Shown: piece after piece, positions 8,941 to 17,587 of the stretch
Numbering within the stretch: position 1 is the first letter of the stretch
How the letters are laid out: every line of letters begins with the position of its first letter
Assembly (NCBI RefSeq): GCF_000513135.1
Contig: NZ_BAUV01000001.1
Coordinates: 1 to 64,000 of the forward strand
Length of the DNA: 64,000 bases
DNA from: Halalkalibacter akibai JCM 9157
GTDB lineage: Bacteria; Bacillota; Bacilli; Bacillales; Bacillaceae_D
Reading direction: 5' to 3'
The notes under the pieces: generated by a model
The model's database searches: none
Seen by the model: the letters and a program-made list of their open reading frames with translations, nothing else
What the model was told of the DNA's origin: nothing
Made by a program: the position numbers and the translations under genes

Positions 8941-9635
8941 ACCGTTGCCTACATTGTCATGAGCTGTTTTTTGAACCAGTTGGTTGGAGGAAAATATTAC
9001 TGTTAGATGAACCAGCTCTTTTGTGCCAAGTGTGTGAAGATGAACTCATTTTAATCAGTGGACAAAGATGCAAGGGGTGTTCGCGCTCATTAGACAAGTT
9101 ACCGGAAAAGCTGAGGAAGGACGATCAATGCCTCGACTGCTGGCGCTGGCAACAAAAGCCAGACACCACTAATCTTCTTGAGAAAAATGTGTCTTTGTAT
9201 GAGTACAATCCTTTTTTAAAAGACTGGTTAGCGACTTTTAAATACAGAGGAGATGCGGTGATCGCCACTTATTTTTCTCCAAAACTCGAAAAGTTATATC
9301 AGAAAAACTTTAAAGGATATGTACCTGTTGCGATTCCACTGAGCCAAGAAAGACTCACAGCAAGAGGGTTTAACCAATCACAGTTGCTCATGAATAATTG
9401 GACCGAAGAAAAACTCGTTCTTACACGTCGGTATGGAGAAAAACAAAGTAAAAAATCCCGAAGCGAACGAATCAGACAATTTCAAGAAAATCCATTTGTT
9501 GTTGATCAACCTATTAAAGGCTCGATCGTTTTAGTCGATGATATATATACAACGGGAACTACTGTTAGGCAAGTGGCGTTGAAACTTCTAGAAAACGGTG
9601 CGAGCCAAGTTGCTTCGTTAACGATCGCGAGGTAA
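8937..9635 (+). CDS. comFC: phosphoribosyltransferase-fold competence protein ComFC
   Basis: 232 residues of the ComF/GntX family. The N-terminal zinc-ribbon pairs (CLHC, CQVC, CKGC, CLDC) are followed by a PRPP-binding loop IVLVDDIYTTGTT near residue 205. Needed for DNA uptake; it partners ComFA. It starts within the comFA stop codon (4-bp overlap), so the two are translationally coupled. comFB, which separates them in B. subtilis, is absent. Confidence 0.93.
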   Translation: MNRCLHCHELFFEPVGWRKILLLDEPALLCQVCEDELILISGQRCKGCSRSLDKLPEKLRKDDQCLDCWRWQQKPDTTNLLEKNVSLYEYNPFLKDWLATFKYRGDAVIATYFSPKLEKLYQKNFKGYVPVAIPLSQERLTARGFNQSQLLMNNWTEEKLVLTRRYGEKQSKKSRSERIRQFQENPFVVDQPIKGSIVLVDDIYTTGTTVRQVALKLLENGASQVASLTIAR

Positions 9636-9712
9636 TAATTACCTTGCAAAACCAGACTGACAAGTTCGACAAATTTCGTATATAATTACGTCAAAGAGGA
9701 GGGGGAGACTCA

Positions 9713-10153
9713 GTGAAAGATGTAGCAAATTGCCCGAAGTGCGGGAAAATATTTGTGAAGGCATTACGATCCATCTGTCAGCCTTGCTTTAAAGAGCAAG
9801 AAGAGCATTACGACACCGTGTCTACTTTTATGAGAAAAAAACAAAATCGCATGGCTTCTATGAGGGAGTTACATGAGAAAACAGGTGTCGATCTTTCGTT
9901 GATCCATCAATTCGTACGCGAAGGACGCCTGCAAATTAAAATGTTTCCAAACTTAGGCTATCCTTGTGAATCTTGTGGGGAGATTATTAAAGAGGGCCGT
10001 TTATGTGGTGGGTGTACTGAGAACATAACGAGTGGACTTGAGAAAGTTGAAAAAGAGAAAGCATTTGAATCAAGAAAAGATGTCGAGCGTCGCGCTGAGA
10101 GAAGTCAAGTAACGGCGTATCACTCATTAAATGATCGATTTACAAAAAAATAG
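9713..10153 (+). CDS. yvyF: flagellar operon protein YvyF (TIGR03826-like)
   Basis: 146 residues with an N-terminal zinc-ribbon (CPKCGKIF, CQPC), a helix-turn-helix-like middle (LHEKTGVDLSLIHQFVREGRL) that resembles a MerR/excisionase fold, and a second Cys cluster (CESCG, CGGC). It always sits just before flgM in Bacillus. The function is unresolved; nucleic-acid binding is plausible from the fold. GTG start after GGAGGGGGAG. Confidence 0.88.
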   Translation: MKDVANCPKCGKIFVKALRSICQPCFKEQEEHYDTVSTFMRKKQNRMASMRELHEKTGVDLSLIHQFVREGRLQIKMFPNLGYPCESCGEIIKEGRLCGGCTENITSGLEKVEKEKAFESRKDVERRAERSQVTAYHSLNDRFTKK

Positions 10154-10154
10154 T

Positions 10155-10181
10155 TAACAATATAAGAAAACGTGCCGATAC
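10155..10181 (+). promoter_or_regulatory. candidate sigma-D promoter for flgM
   Basis: TAAC (10155-10158), 15 nt spacer, GCCGATAC (10174-10181), against the sigma-D consensus TAAA-N15-GCCGATAT. FlgM is the anti-sigma-D factor, and in B. subtilis flgM has a sigma-D promoter at the matching place. The -10 element lies inside a hairpin (next entry). Confidence 0.65.
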
Positions 10182-10209
10182 TATAAGTAGTTAAATCGGG
10201 ACGTTTTTT
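10167..10209 (+). terminator. hairpin between yvyF and flgM
   Basis: AAAACGTGCCGAT pairs imperfectly with ATCGGGACGTTTT (10195-10207), with extra T residues after. It could end yvyF transcripts. It overlaps the sigma-D -10 box. Confidence 0.55.
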
Positions 10210-10256
10210 ATGTTGTTATACATAAAAACCATTATAATAAAGATGAGGTGAAAAAC

Positions 10257-10517
10257 ATGAAAATTAATCCATATCAGTCTGTTCAACAAAATCCATATCG
10301 AAAACAGATTGAAAAAACAGAGCAAACAGCAAGCGTTCAAGCAAAAAGAGATAAGTTAGAAATCTCTTCTGAAGCGTTGACTATGCAGCAAGGAACAAGA
10401 ATTGAAAAAGAACGACTAGAGAAAGTCGAATCGTTAAAAAGTAAAATTGAAGCTGGTGAGTACCACGTAGACTCTAAAGCAATCGCTAATAAATTTTACG
10501 AGTTTTGGAATCAGTAA
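10257..10517 (+). CDS. flgM: anti-sigma-D factor FlgM
   Basis: 86 residues (B. subtilis 88). Polar and probably largely disordered N-terminal half, then the conserved helical C-terminus (DKLEISSEALTMQQ, VESLKSKIEAGEYHVDSKAIANKF). It binds and blocks sigma-D until the hook is complete. AGGTG at 10246-10250 fixes the start at ATG 10257 rather than an upstream in-frame GTG. First gene of the flgM-flgN-flgK-flgL run. Confidence 0.93.
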   Translation: MKINPYQSVQQNPYRKQIEKTEQTASVQAKRDKLEISSEALTMQQGTRIEKERLEKVESLKSKIEAGEYHVDSKAIANKFYEFWNQ

Positions 10518-10544
10518 AAATCAGTTTGTCTGGAGGAGTAGCAT

Positions 10545-11039
10545 ATGTCTATCAAAGCCATTACGCAAATGGTTGAACGTTTAATTGATATTCACGAACA
10601 GTTAATCGACTTGGCAGCAAAGAAAACAGAATTGATTAAACAAAACAACATGAAAGCTCTCGAGCTCCTTGTTCGCGAAGAATCAAAACTGGCGCACAAA
10701 CTCCAGACAACTGAATTGTTACGTTCTAAAACGGTGAAAACCTTCTTGCTCGAACAGGGCGAGGCAAAAGAAAACGTAACGATCTCAGATGTAAAAGCAT
10801 TCGCAACTGAGGAAGAAAAACAAATACTCGATCAACACCAAGATCAATTGATCAAACATGTGGTAGAACTTAAAACCTTGAATCAATTGAATCAAGAGCT
10901 GATCGAAGAATCGTTACGATTTGTGAACCTTTCCCTAGATTTAATGCTTCCGCATAAGGAAGATGTCAGTTATAACCCGTTAGACCACGAAGACCGGCCG
11001 TTTGAGCATGGTCGCTCGTTATTTGATTCAAAAGCTTAA
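10545..11039 (+). CDS. flgN: flagellar export chaperone FlgN
   Basis: 164 residues, entirely helical in pattern with heptad-like hydrophobics. The FlgN-family signature is the N-terminal helix (LIDIHEQLIDLAAKKTELI) and NQLNQELIEESLRF near 125-140. It escorts FlgK and FlgL to the export gate and lies immediately upstream of them. ATG start after GGAGGAG. Confidence 0.9.
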   Translation: MSIKAITQMVERLIDIHEQLIDLAAKKTELIKQNNMKALELLVREESKLAHKLQTTELLRSKTVKTFLLEQGEAKENVTISDVKAFATEEEKQILDQHQDQLIKHVVELKTLNQLNQELIEESLRFVNLSLDLMLPHKEDVSYNPLDHEDRPFEHGRSLFDSKA

Positions 11040-11089
11040 GACAGACATATAAAAGCCAATGCTTACTAGATGAAACGGAGGAACAACTG

Positions 11090-12787
11090 GTGTTATCAAC
11101 TTTTCATGCATTAGAAACAGCAAGACGCGCGATGATGACGCAACAATACGCGCTTCATACAACAGGACATAACATTGCCAATGCCAATACAGAAGGATAT
11201 ACAAGACAACGAGTGAATTTCGTCCAAACAGAATCCTATCCAGCTGTCGGGAAAAATAGCCCGAGTGTTCCAGGAAACCTTGGAACAGGGGTAAAAGCAG
11301 GTTCAATTCAACGTGTTCGTGAAAGCTTTTTAGATGTTCAGTATCGCAATGAAACAAATAAAGTTGGCTACTGGGAAACACGTCAAGCGGCTTTAACGAA
11401 AATGGAAGATGTCTTAAATGAACCTTCTGAGCAAGGACTGAACAGACAAATTGATATGTTCTGGACATCGCTACAAGATTTAACGGTTGATCCTGAGGAT
11501 GCAGGGGCACGTTCGGTTGTTCGCCAACGTTCAATGGCCGTAGCGGAAACATTTAATTTTTTACACGATAACTTATCAGCGATTCGAAATGATTATAAAA
11601 ATGAGATCGAAGTAACGCAAAGAGAAGTGAACGCGATCTTGAACCAGCTTGATTCGGTTAATGATCAAATTCGTAAAATTGAGCCACATGGTTATTTAAC
11701 AAATGACTTGTACGATGAGCAAGATCGTTTACTCGACCAATTATCGCAAATTGTGAACATTCAAGTTGATCGCGTCAGAAGTGGTGGACAAGCGAATCCA
11801 GCTGCTGAAGGTGCGGTAACGGTGACACTTATTGATGATCAAGGTAGACCACTTCTACAAGCAGATGGACAACCTTTTAAACTAGTAGATGGCACAGGTG
11901 CTGAAGCGAGAAAACAAATGAATATTACATTTGACCCAGCAAACTTTGTGAGTGGATTTGCGTTTTCTGACCAAAATGGCGTTCAACATACAGTTGGCTT
12001 AGACTCGATCCCACGTGGGGAAATGAAAGCCTTAATTGAAACATATGGATACGGAACAAACCTTAACAATGTAACAGGGATTTACCCTGATATGATTAAC
12101 GAGCTCAATAACATGGCTGAAGTTTTCGCAACTGAAGTCAACAACATTCACTCAATTGGGTTCACATTAGCCGATCAAAACGGCAATGTTCAACGCGGTG
12201 GAAATTTATTTGATTTAACAGCGACCCAACCAGGTGTTGGCGCAGCTAAAGCAATCAAACTAGATGCAGACATTGTAAGAAGTTTAAACAACATTGCCGC
12301 ATCTGGTGTGAATACAAATGGAATTGTTGCAGCTCAGCAGCAAAACTATCAATCTCTTTTAAATGCGCCTCGTGATGCAGCTTATTACGATAACATCCGT
12401 GCGTTTTTAAACAACGGTGCGAACTTTACCGGCGGTTCGCCGACAGCTTTTGCTGGTGATGGAACAAATGCGAAACGGTTAGCAGATATTAAAGATACAA
12501 CTTTAACATTTAACAACGACTCAGGTACGATCGGTACTTATTATCAAGGGGTTATTGGTGATATGGCGGTTTCCACTCAAGAAGCGACAAGAATGCTTCA
12601 CAGTTCTGCTTCGCTTCAAGACAGTGTCGACTACCGCAGAAAATCAGTTAGTAATGTCTCGCTTGATGAAGAAATGACAATGATGATTCAATACCAACAT
12701 GCCTACAATGCAGCAGCGCGAAATATAACAATGGTTGATGAAATGCTTGACCGTATCATAAACGGTATGGGCGTCGTCGGCAGATAA
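11090..12787 (+). CDS. flgK: flagellar hook-associated protein 1 FlgK
   Basis: 565 residues. The N-terminal rod/hook-family segment (LHTTGHNIANANTEGYTRQR) and C-terminal coiled segment (NVSLDEEMTMMIQYQHAYNA) are intact; the central surface domains are variable. It forms the first hook-filament junction zone. GTG start preceded by CGGAGG. It is 17 bp upstream of flgL. Confidence 0.95.
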   Translation: MLSTFHALETARRAMMTQQYALHTTGHNIANANTEGYTRQRVNFVQTESYPAVGKNSPSVPGNLGTGVKAGSIQRVRESFLDVQYRNETNKVGYWETRQAALTKMEDVLNEPSEQGLNRQIDMFWTSLQDLTVDPEDAGARSVVRQRSMAVAETFNFLHDNLSAIRNDYKNEIEVTQREVNAILNQLDSVNDQIRKIEPHGYLTNDLYDEQDRLLDQLSQIVNIQVDRVRSGGQANPAAEGAVTVTLIDDQGRPLLQADGQPFKLVDGTGAEARKQMNITFDPANFVSGFAFSDQNGVQHTVGLDSIPRGEMKALIETYGYGTNLNNVTGIYPDMINELNNMAEVFATEVNNIHSIGFTLADQNGNVQRGGNLFDLTATQPGVGAAKAIKLDADIVRSLNNIAASGVNTNGIVAAQQQNYQSLLNAPRDAAYYDNIRAFLNNGANFTGGSPTAFAGDGTNAKRLADIKDTTLTFNNDSGTIGTYYQGVIGDMAVSTQEATRMLHSSASLQDSVDYRRKSVSNVSLDEEMTMMIQYQHAYNAAARNITMVDEMLDRIINGMGVVGR

Positions 12788-12803
12788 GGATAGGTGGATA
12801 TAG

Positions 12804-13997
12804 ATGCGTGTCACTCAAATGATGCTATCACAAAGCTCATTACGTAATATAAACCAAGGCTACAATCGCTTAGCGACGATTCAAGATCAACTAGCTACAG
12901 GAAAGAAAATTACCCGTGCATCACAAGATCCAGTCGTAGCAATGAAAGGGATGCGTTACCGCTCGCAAGTAACAGAAGTCGAGCAGTTTAAACGTAACCT
13001 CAGTGAGGCGTATAACTGGATGGATACAGCGGATGCGACGCTTGATAAAGGAACGGAAGTGTTACAGCGTATCCGAGAGCTAGCAACACAAGCAGCAAAC
13101 GATACGTATAACCCAACCGAACGAGCAAACGTTGCAAAAGAGGTTGCTCAGCTTCGTGAACATCTTGAATCACTCGGAAACACGAAAAACAGCAATAAAT
13201 ATATTTTTAACGGAACGAACACAACGAATGCACCGATTCAAAACACAACTAATCTAGACCGCGGCATTCAAGCTTTGTTTGATGGCACGATTCCAGATCT
13301 AGCAACTGTGGAAGTTGTCCATAACGGTAAAATCTTCAAACACGTTGGCACGGAAAACGGACAGCATATTTTCCAAGACGCTACTCAAACGACACCTGCT
13401 TTCGGTGACGCCAACTTCAACGCTGGAGCGATTCGCTTAATAATTGGACAAGACGAAACGGTCACGTTCTTACAACCAAATCGTGCTCATGACCCTGCTA
13501 ATCCGGCGAGTCAAGAAGTCTTAACAACAGCAGTACGTTCCAACGATATCGTGGTTGCTAATGCGAATGCCGTTTCCGTTAACTCACAATCCGTTGAGAT
13601 TGAACTGTTAAAAGGTGTATCGGTACCTGTGAACATCAATCCAAGCTCGGTTTTCAGTAATGCTTTATTCGGTGACTTGCTTCGTCTTGAACGAGCACTT
13701 GAAGACGGGTCAGTTAAAGGAACAGAGCTCTCTGGTTACATTGACAACGTCTTTGGACACATCGACCGTTTTGTAACTGAGCGCGCCGAATTAGGTGCTA
13801 GAATCAACCGTGTTCAAATGATTGAAAATCGTTTAATGGAACAAGAAGTAAGTGCCAACCGGATTATGTCTGAAAATGAAGACGCGGAAATGGAAAAAGT
13901 CATTATTGCATTAATGACACAAGAAAGCATCCACCGTGCCGCTCTTTCTTCTGGAGCGCGCATCATTCAACCAAGTTTAATGGATTTCTTAAGATAA
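12804..13997 (+). CDS. flgL: flagellar hook-associated protein 3 FlgL
   Basis: 397 residues of the flagellin superfamily: N-terminal D0/D1 coiled region (QDQLATGKKITRASQDPVVA) and a C-terminal helical region (ENEDAEMEKVIIALMTQE) flank a variable centre. Longer than B. subtilis FlgL (298) because of a larger central domain. It forms the second junction layer next to the filament. Confidence 0.94.
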   Translation: MRVTQMMLSQSSLRNINQGYNRLATIQDQLATGKKITRASQDPVVAMKGMRYRSQVTEVEQFKRNLSEAYNWMDTADATLDKGTEVLQRIRELATQAANDTYNPTERANVAKEVAQLREHLESLGNTKNSNKYIFNGTNTTNAPIQNTTNLDRGIQALFDGTIPDLATVEVVHNGKIFKHVGTENGQHIFQDATQTTPAFGDANFNAGAIRLIIGQDETVTFLQPNRAHDPANPASQEVLTTAVRSNDIVVANANAVSVNSQSVEIELLKGVSVPVNINPSSVFSNALFGDLLRLERALEDGSVKGTELSGYIDNVFGHIDRFVTERAELGARINRVQMIENRLMEQEVSANRIMSENEDAEMEKVIIALMTQESIHRAALSSGARIIQPSLMDFLR

Positions 13998-14060
13998 TTA
14001 TAAATGGGCTTTGCCGTTTCGACGCGCAAAGCCTATAGATATATAAAGGAAGCGATCGTT

Positions 14061-14642
14061 ATGCAGCTAACATCCTTACACATTCACCAAAACGATGCAA
14101 AAATTGGTTTGAATTCAAGTCGACCAGGTCCGCAAATCAAGCAACAAGCACCAGATATGCAAATCAAGCAAAATCACAACAACTTAATTGAAATCAGCAC
14201 AACCGCCTCGCAAATGTTTATCGACCAAACCGAAGCGTTTGCTGATGCAAATTTAAAACATCCACTTCGAGTTGCCAATGAGCAAGCCGGAAAAGCCTTA
14301 CAGCAAGTTTCTAAGTATGTGGCAAAAACAGCTCAACAAGGCGATCAAATGATGAAGATTGAAAATGGCACAGGCGCTTTTGCTCGAATTGCGAAGGTGA
14401 ACAGCGAACCAGCTCCCGTCCAAGTCAATATCGGTTACATGCCGAAATCAGCGGATCGCGTCAAATTCGATTTTCAACCAGCAAAAGTAAACATCAGAGC
14501 AAGAGAGTATCAAACAGAAATTCATGTGAATCGTCGCGATCCACAAATCCACATGCCAAAATGGCAAACGGAAACGTACATCCGACAAAAAAATCAAATT
14601 TCCTTCCAGGCTGTGGGTAGCACGGTTAATCGAGGTTTATAG
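14061..14642 (+). CDS. yviE: YviE-like protein (DUF6470-type)
   Basis: 193 residues, rich in Gln and basic residues, no membrane segment. It matches YviE of B. subtilis in length and position between flgL and fliW. Sequence features include repeated IQV/IHV strand-like stretches in the C-terminal half and a central PVQVNIGYMP. Function unknown. AAAGGAAG places the start at ATG 14061 rather than the upstream ATG at 14004. Confidence 0.82.
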   Translation: MQLTSLHIHQNDAKIGLNSSRPGPQIKQQAPDMQIKQNHNNLIEISTTASQMFIDQTEAFADANLKHPLRVANEQAGKALQQVSKYVAKTAQQGDQMMKIENGTGAFARIAKVNSEPAPVQVNIGYMPKSADRVKFDFQPAKVNIRAREYQTEIHVNRRDPQIHMPKWQTETYIRQKNQISFQAVGSTVNRGL

Positions 14643-14665
14643 AAGTCGCATTGCGGCTTCTTTTT
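14641..14665 (+). terminator. yviE terminator or attenuator before fliW
   Basis: AGAAGTCGC pairs with GCGGCTTCT, with a T run (TTTTT) after, immediately at the yviE stop. Confidence 0.65.
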
Positions 14666-14728
14666 GTCTCTAGAAAACGTTATGGTACAATAAACGGCAG
14701 AAGAGTTGAAAAAAAGGTGTGTGACTAG

Positions 14729-15184
14729 ATGAACATTGAAACGAAATATCAAGGACAAATGGACATTCACGAAGATAAAATCATTACATTTCAAAAAGGA
14801 ATCCCAGCATTCGAAGAAGAAAAGCAATTTGCCTTACTTCCATTCGCAGAAGGAACTCCTTTTTATGTACTTCAATCCGTCAAAACAAAAGATGTTGCTT
14901 TCATCATCATGAATCCATTTGATGCTGTGCCAAGTTATCAATACAAGTTGTCGGATGCTACATTAGAAGAATTAGAAATCAAAAAAGAAGAAGATGTAGC
15001 AACGTTTGTTGTTCTAACGGTCAAAGAACCTTTTGCCGAAACAACCGCTAATCTTCAAGGACCGATTATTATTAATATTAACAAGCAAAAAGGAAAACAG
15101 CTTCTACTTAGTGATTCAGACTATAAAACGAAACACACAATTTTTAAAGAAGTAGCACTTCAAACGACCAAGGAGGGGAAGTAG
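14729..15184 (+). CDS. fliW: flagellar assembly factor FliW
   Basis: 151 residues. Beta-barrel family with conserved [18 protein letters not shown] near 22-40 and [10 protein letters not shown]. FliW binds flagellin or, allosterically, CsrA, so releasing CsrA from or keeping it on hag mRNA. Its stop codon is directly followed by the csrA ATG, the conserved Bacillus arrangement. Start ATG after AAAGGTG. Confidence 0.95.
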   Translation: MNIETKYQGQMDIHEDKIITFQKGIPAFEEEKQFALLPFAEGTPFYVLQSVKTKDVAFIIMNPFDAVPSYQYKLSDATLEELEIKKEEDVATFVVLTVKEPFAETTANLQGPIIININKQKGKQLLLSDSDYKTKHTIFKEVALQTTKEGK

Positions 15185-15409
15185 ATGCTTGTCCTCTCTC
15201 GGAAATTGAAGCAAGCAATTCAAATTGCAGATGATATTGAAATTAAGATTCTTGCGATCGAAGGCGATCAGGTGAAAATAGGGATTGATGCGCCGAAGCA
15301 TATTGAGATTCATCGTAAAGAAGTTTTTCTGGCTATTCAAGAGGAGAACAGTGCTGCAGCGCAGACGATTTCGGTGGATGCGTTGAAGGGGTTTTTGCAG
15401 GGGAAGTAA
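15185..15409 (+). CDS. csrA: carbon storage regulator / translational repressor CsrA
   Basis: 74 residues, with the five-strand core [38 protein letters not shown] and AIQEEN. A homodimer binding GGA motifs in hairpin loops, here most likely the hag leader at 17545-17558. It abuts fliW with no gap. Confidence 0.96.
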   Translation: MLVLSRKLKQAIQIADDIEIKILAIEGDQVKIGIDAPKHIEIHRKEVFLAIQEENSAAAQTISVDALKGFLQGK

Positions 15410-15424
15410 ATTTTCCGCCTTGGC

Positions 15425-15670
15425 CCCGTTCCATTGCGCTGCAGGCACTTGCTTTCCGCGGGGAGGATGCCAAGTAGCAGATTCAAGGAAGCAGCAATGG
15501 CTCCACTCATAGCATGCTTAAAAGCTTGCAACTGTTCCGCTCATTGCTGAGGGCAACTGAAAAAAGGTGAAAACATACCTTTTTCAGTTGCCTTCCAACT
15601 TACGTCAGTGGTGTCTTGCCCTTTCCTCTCTTCCCGCAGGAGCCAAGTGCCTTCCGCTTAATTACACTTG
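15425..15670 (-). repeat. interrupted copy of the intergenic palindromic element, with an internal hairpin
   Basis: The left part (15425-15472, GTTCCATTGCGCTGCAGGCA) and right part (about 15627-15669, CCCGCAGGAGCCAAGTGC) are the reverse-complement ends of the element found at 28.5, 29.4 and 43.9 kb. About 155 bp of unrelated sequence lies between them, including a 17-bp hairpin (GGCAACTGAAAAAAGGT at 15552-15568 with its complement at 15577-15592). Confidence 0.6.
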
Positions 15671-15832
15671 AATTGCGATCAATAGTTAAAGACCATATTC
15701 TCGCTAAAAATATCTTCCATCCAAATAGCTTGGTATTATAACAATACAAAAACTGGACTTTTTATAAAAACCTCTTCTTGTCTTTACTTTTGCGATTATT
15801 CGACATAAACTGTGGAAAAGGAGGTGAGAAGA

Positions 15833-16219
15833 GTGGAAAATGAAATTCTCTTATTGCTGAAGCAAATGAATGAGAAAATGGACAAGCGTTTTGAGCGGAT
15901 TGAGCAGCGTTTAGATCGAATTGAGGTTCGACTAGATCAGGTAGAATCACGTTTAGACGGAGTGGAATCTCGATTAGATCGAGTAGAATCACGTCTAGAC
16001 AGAATCGAATCACGTCTTGACCAGCATGAACGCCTTTTAAACAGCTTAATTACCATGACGGCTAAAAACACAGAAGATATCCACACGTTACGTACAGAAA
16101 ACAACCAGCGCTTTGACAAACTCGAACTTACTTTCTTCAAAATGAACTCAGACATTAACCTCCTTTTCCAAGAAACCCAGACGAACAAACGTGAGATTGC
16201 TCAATTAAAGAAACAGTAA
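15833..16219 (+). CDS. small coiled-coil heptad-repeat protein
   Basis: 128 residues. Residues about 20-63 are tandem heptads of the type VESRLDR (RLDRIE, RLDQVE, RLDGVE, RLDRVE, RLDRIE), a near-perfect coiled coil that is also a 21-bp DNA repeat. The rest is helical and polar. No signal peptide or membrane segment. AAGGAGGTGA at 15818-15827 lies inside a longer in-frame ORF, so GTG 15833 is the likely start. No function can be assigned; similar proteins are usually annotated as hypothetical or by over-matching to coiled-coil families. Confidence 0.72.
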   Translation: MENEILLLLKQMNEKMDKRFERIEQRLDRIEVRLDQVESRLDGVESRLDRVESRLDRIESRLDQHERLLNSLITMTAKNTEDIHTLRTENNQRFDKLELTFFKMNSDINLLFQETQTNKREIAQLKKQ

Positions 16220-16225
16220 AAGATT

Positions 16226-16260
16226 AATCCCCATTAGATTTGATTCTGTGGGGATTTTAT
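16226..16260 (+). terminator. terminator of the coiled-coil gene
   Basis: AATCCCCA (16226-16233) pairs with TGGGGATT (16249-16256), followed by TTAT. Confidence 0.65.
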
Positions 16261-16376
16261 ATTGAATAAATATAGGTAACTTTTTCCACTTTCTTCGATT
16301 ATCTAAATATGATTGTATATATTTGCAAAAACCATTATATTTAGAATAGTACATATTGCCTAAATGGGGTGAGAAA

Positions 16377-17403
16377 GTGGCAAATCAACAGAATGAATTT
16401 TACGAAGGTTATAAACTGATAAAAGATATCATATCGGATCAGCTTGGTTTGCTATTACGCAAAGGAGCCATTCTAGATAAAATCACAATTGAACGTCTGA
16501 ACCGGTTCCAAGTCCATCGATGACTTCGCCGAATGCATTGAAGAACCAGCAAAGTCAGTAGAAAAAAAGATGGACTCAGTCATTCGTGAATTTGAAAATG
16601 ATTTTAATCGCATTGAAGACGGTAGAGAAATAACAGATAAATTAGAACAGGAATTACTCCCTGTGATCACTGATATGGTCGAGCAAGCAGGAATAGATGA
16701 TATTATGGTCTCCGTTCAAAGTAAGGACGATTACTTATACCGCCACAACATTGCTGTTTCGATCCTTAGTGGGAAATTAGCAACATGGATGGGGTTCCCA
16801 AAAGAAACCGTGAGCAAAATTGCCTTCAGCGGTTTACTTCATGACGTGGGCAAAACCAAGATTCCGAGTGCTATCTTGCAAAAAACAGATCGCCTAACTT
16901 CACAGGAATATGAAATCATGAAGTTTCACTCACAGTTTGGTTACGACATCTTAAAAAGCCAAGGTCTCGATGAAGACATTTGCCGAGTTGCACTAGAACA
17001 CCATCTCAGAGAAGACGGAACTGGATATCCCGCTAATAAACAAGGCCAGCCGATCCATGAGTTCGCCAAAATCATTGCGATCGCTGATACATTCCATGCA
17101 ATGACATCCAACCGAGTGTACCGCAAAGGACTCTCATTCTATGTCGCCTTAAAAGAGCTTAGAAGAGAATCATTCGGCAAGCTTAATCCAAAGATGGCAA
17201 ACACCTTCATAAAAAAAATAATGGAGATGTCAATTGGTTCAACGGTCCGACTCTCAGACGGAAGAAAAGGAAAAATCGCCTTCGGTCCAGTAGAAGACCC
17301 GATCAACCCCTATGTAGAAGTAGATGAGGAGATCGTCATCACGGGTAACTCAGACATTTACATCGAACATTTCCTACAAGAAGTAGAAATAATAAATTTC
17401 TAA
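16377..17403 (+). pseudogene. frameshifted HD-GYP c-di-GMP phosphodiesterase-like gene
   Basis: A GTG at 16377 after GGGGTGAG opens a frame that reads a plausible N-terminus (DQLGLLLRKGAILDKITIER) and stops at 16521-16523. The adjacent frame then continues with SKSIDDFAECIEEP and a full HD-GYP domain to 17403: HD in LLHDVGKTKIP, HHLREDGTGYP (GYP), and a C-terminal PilZ-like tail. One net extra base near 16500-16515 explains the break. HD-GYP proteins hydrolyse c-di-GMP. The downstream ATG at 16570 could still give a 277-residue product with the whole catalytic domain. An assembly error is equally possible. Confidence 0.75.
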
Positions 17404-17433
17404 AAAAAATATCAAAAAAAGATGAAAAAACTC

Positions 17434-17460
17434 TAAAGATATCAAATTACCATCCGATAT
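17434..17460 (+). promoter_or_regulatory. sigma-D promoter of hag
   Basis: TAAA (17434-17437), 15 nt spacer, TCCGATAT (17453-17460): seven of eight -10 bases and all four -35 bases match the sigma-D consensus. It leaves a leader of about 120 nt before hag. Confidence 0.88.
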
Positions 17461-17544
17461 ATATATTGTAAGGCAGGAGGAATTGAAAGTACGGCCGACG
17501 GACAAGCCCAAATGCCTTAACAAACAAAAAAACTTATAATCCAA

Positions 17545-17579
17545 CCACAAGGATGTGGGCGGAGCTAATTTCAAGGAGG
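17545..17579 (+). promoter_or_regulatory. CsrA binding region in the hag leader
   Basis: CCACAAGGATGTGG at 17545-17558 forms a hairpin with AGGA in the loop and contains ACAAGGATGT, an exact fit to the CsrA high-affinity consensus. The second GGA site is the hag ribosome site AAGGAGG at 17573-17579. This two-site layout, with one site on the ribosome site, is how CsrA blocks flagellin translation in B. subtilis. Confidence 0.82.
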
Positions 17580-17587
17580 AAATTATA

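Noticed and set aside
15937-16188. Minus-strand ORF with SRRDSTRSNRDST-type repeats
   Set aside because: Shadow of the heptad-repeat coiled-coil gene on the plus strand.
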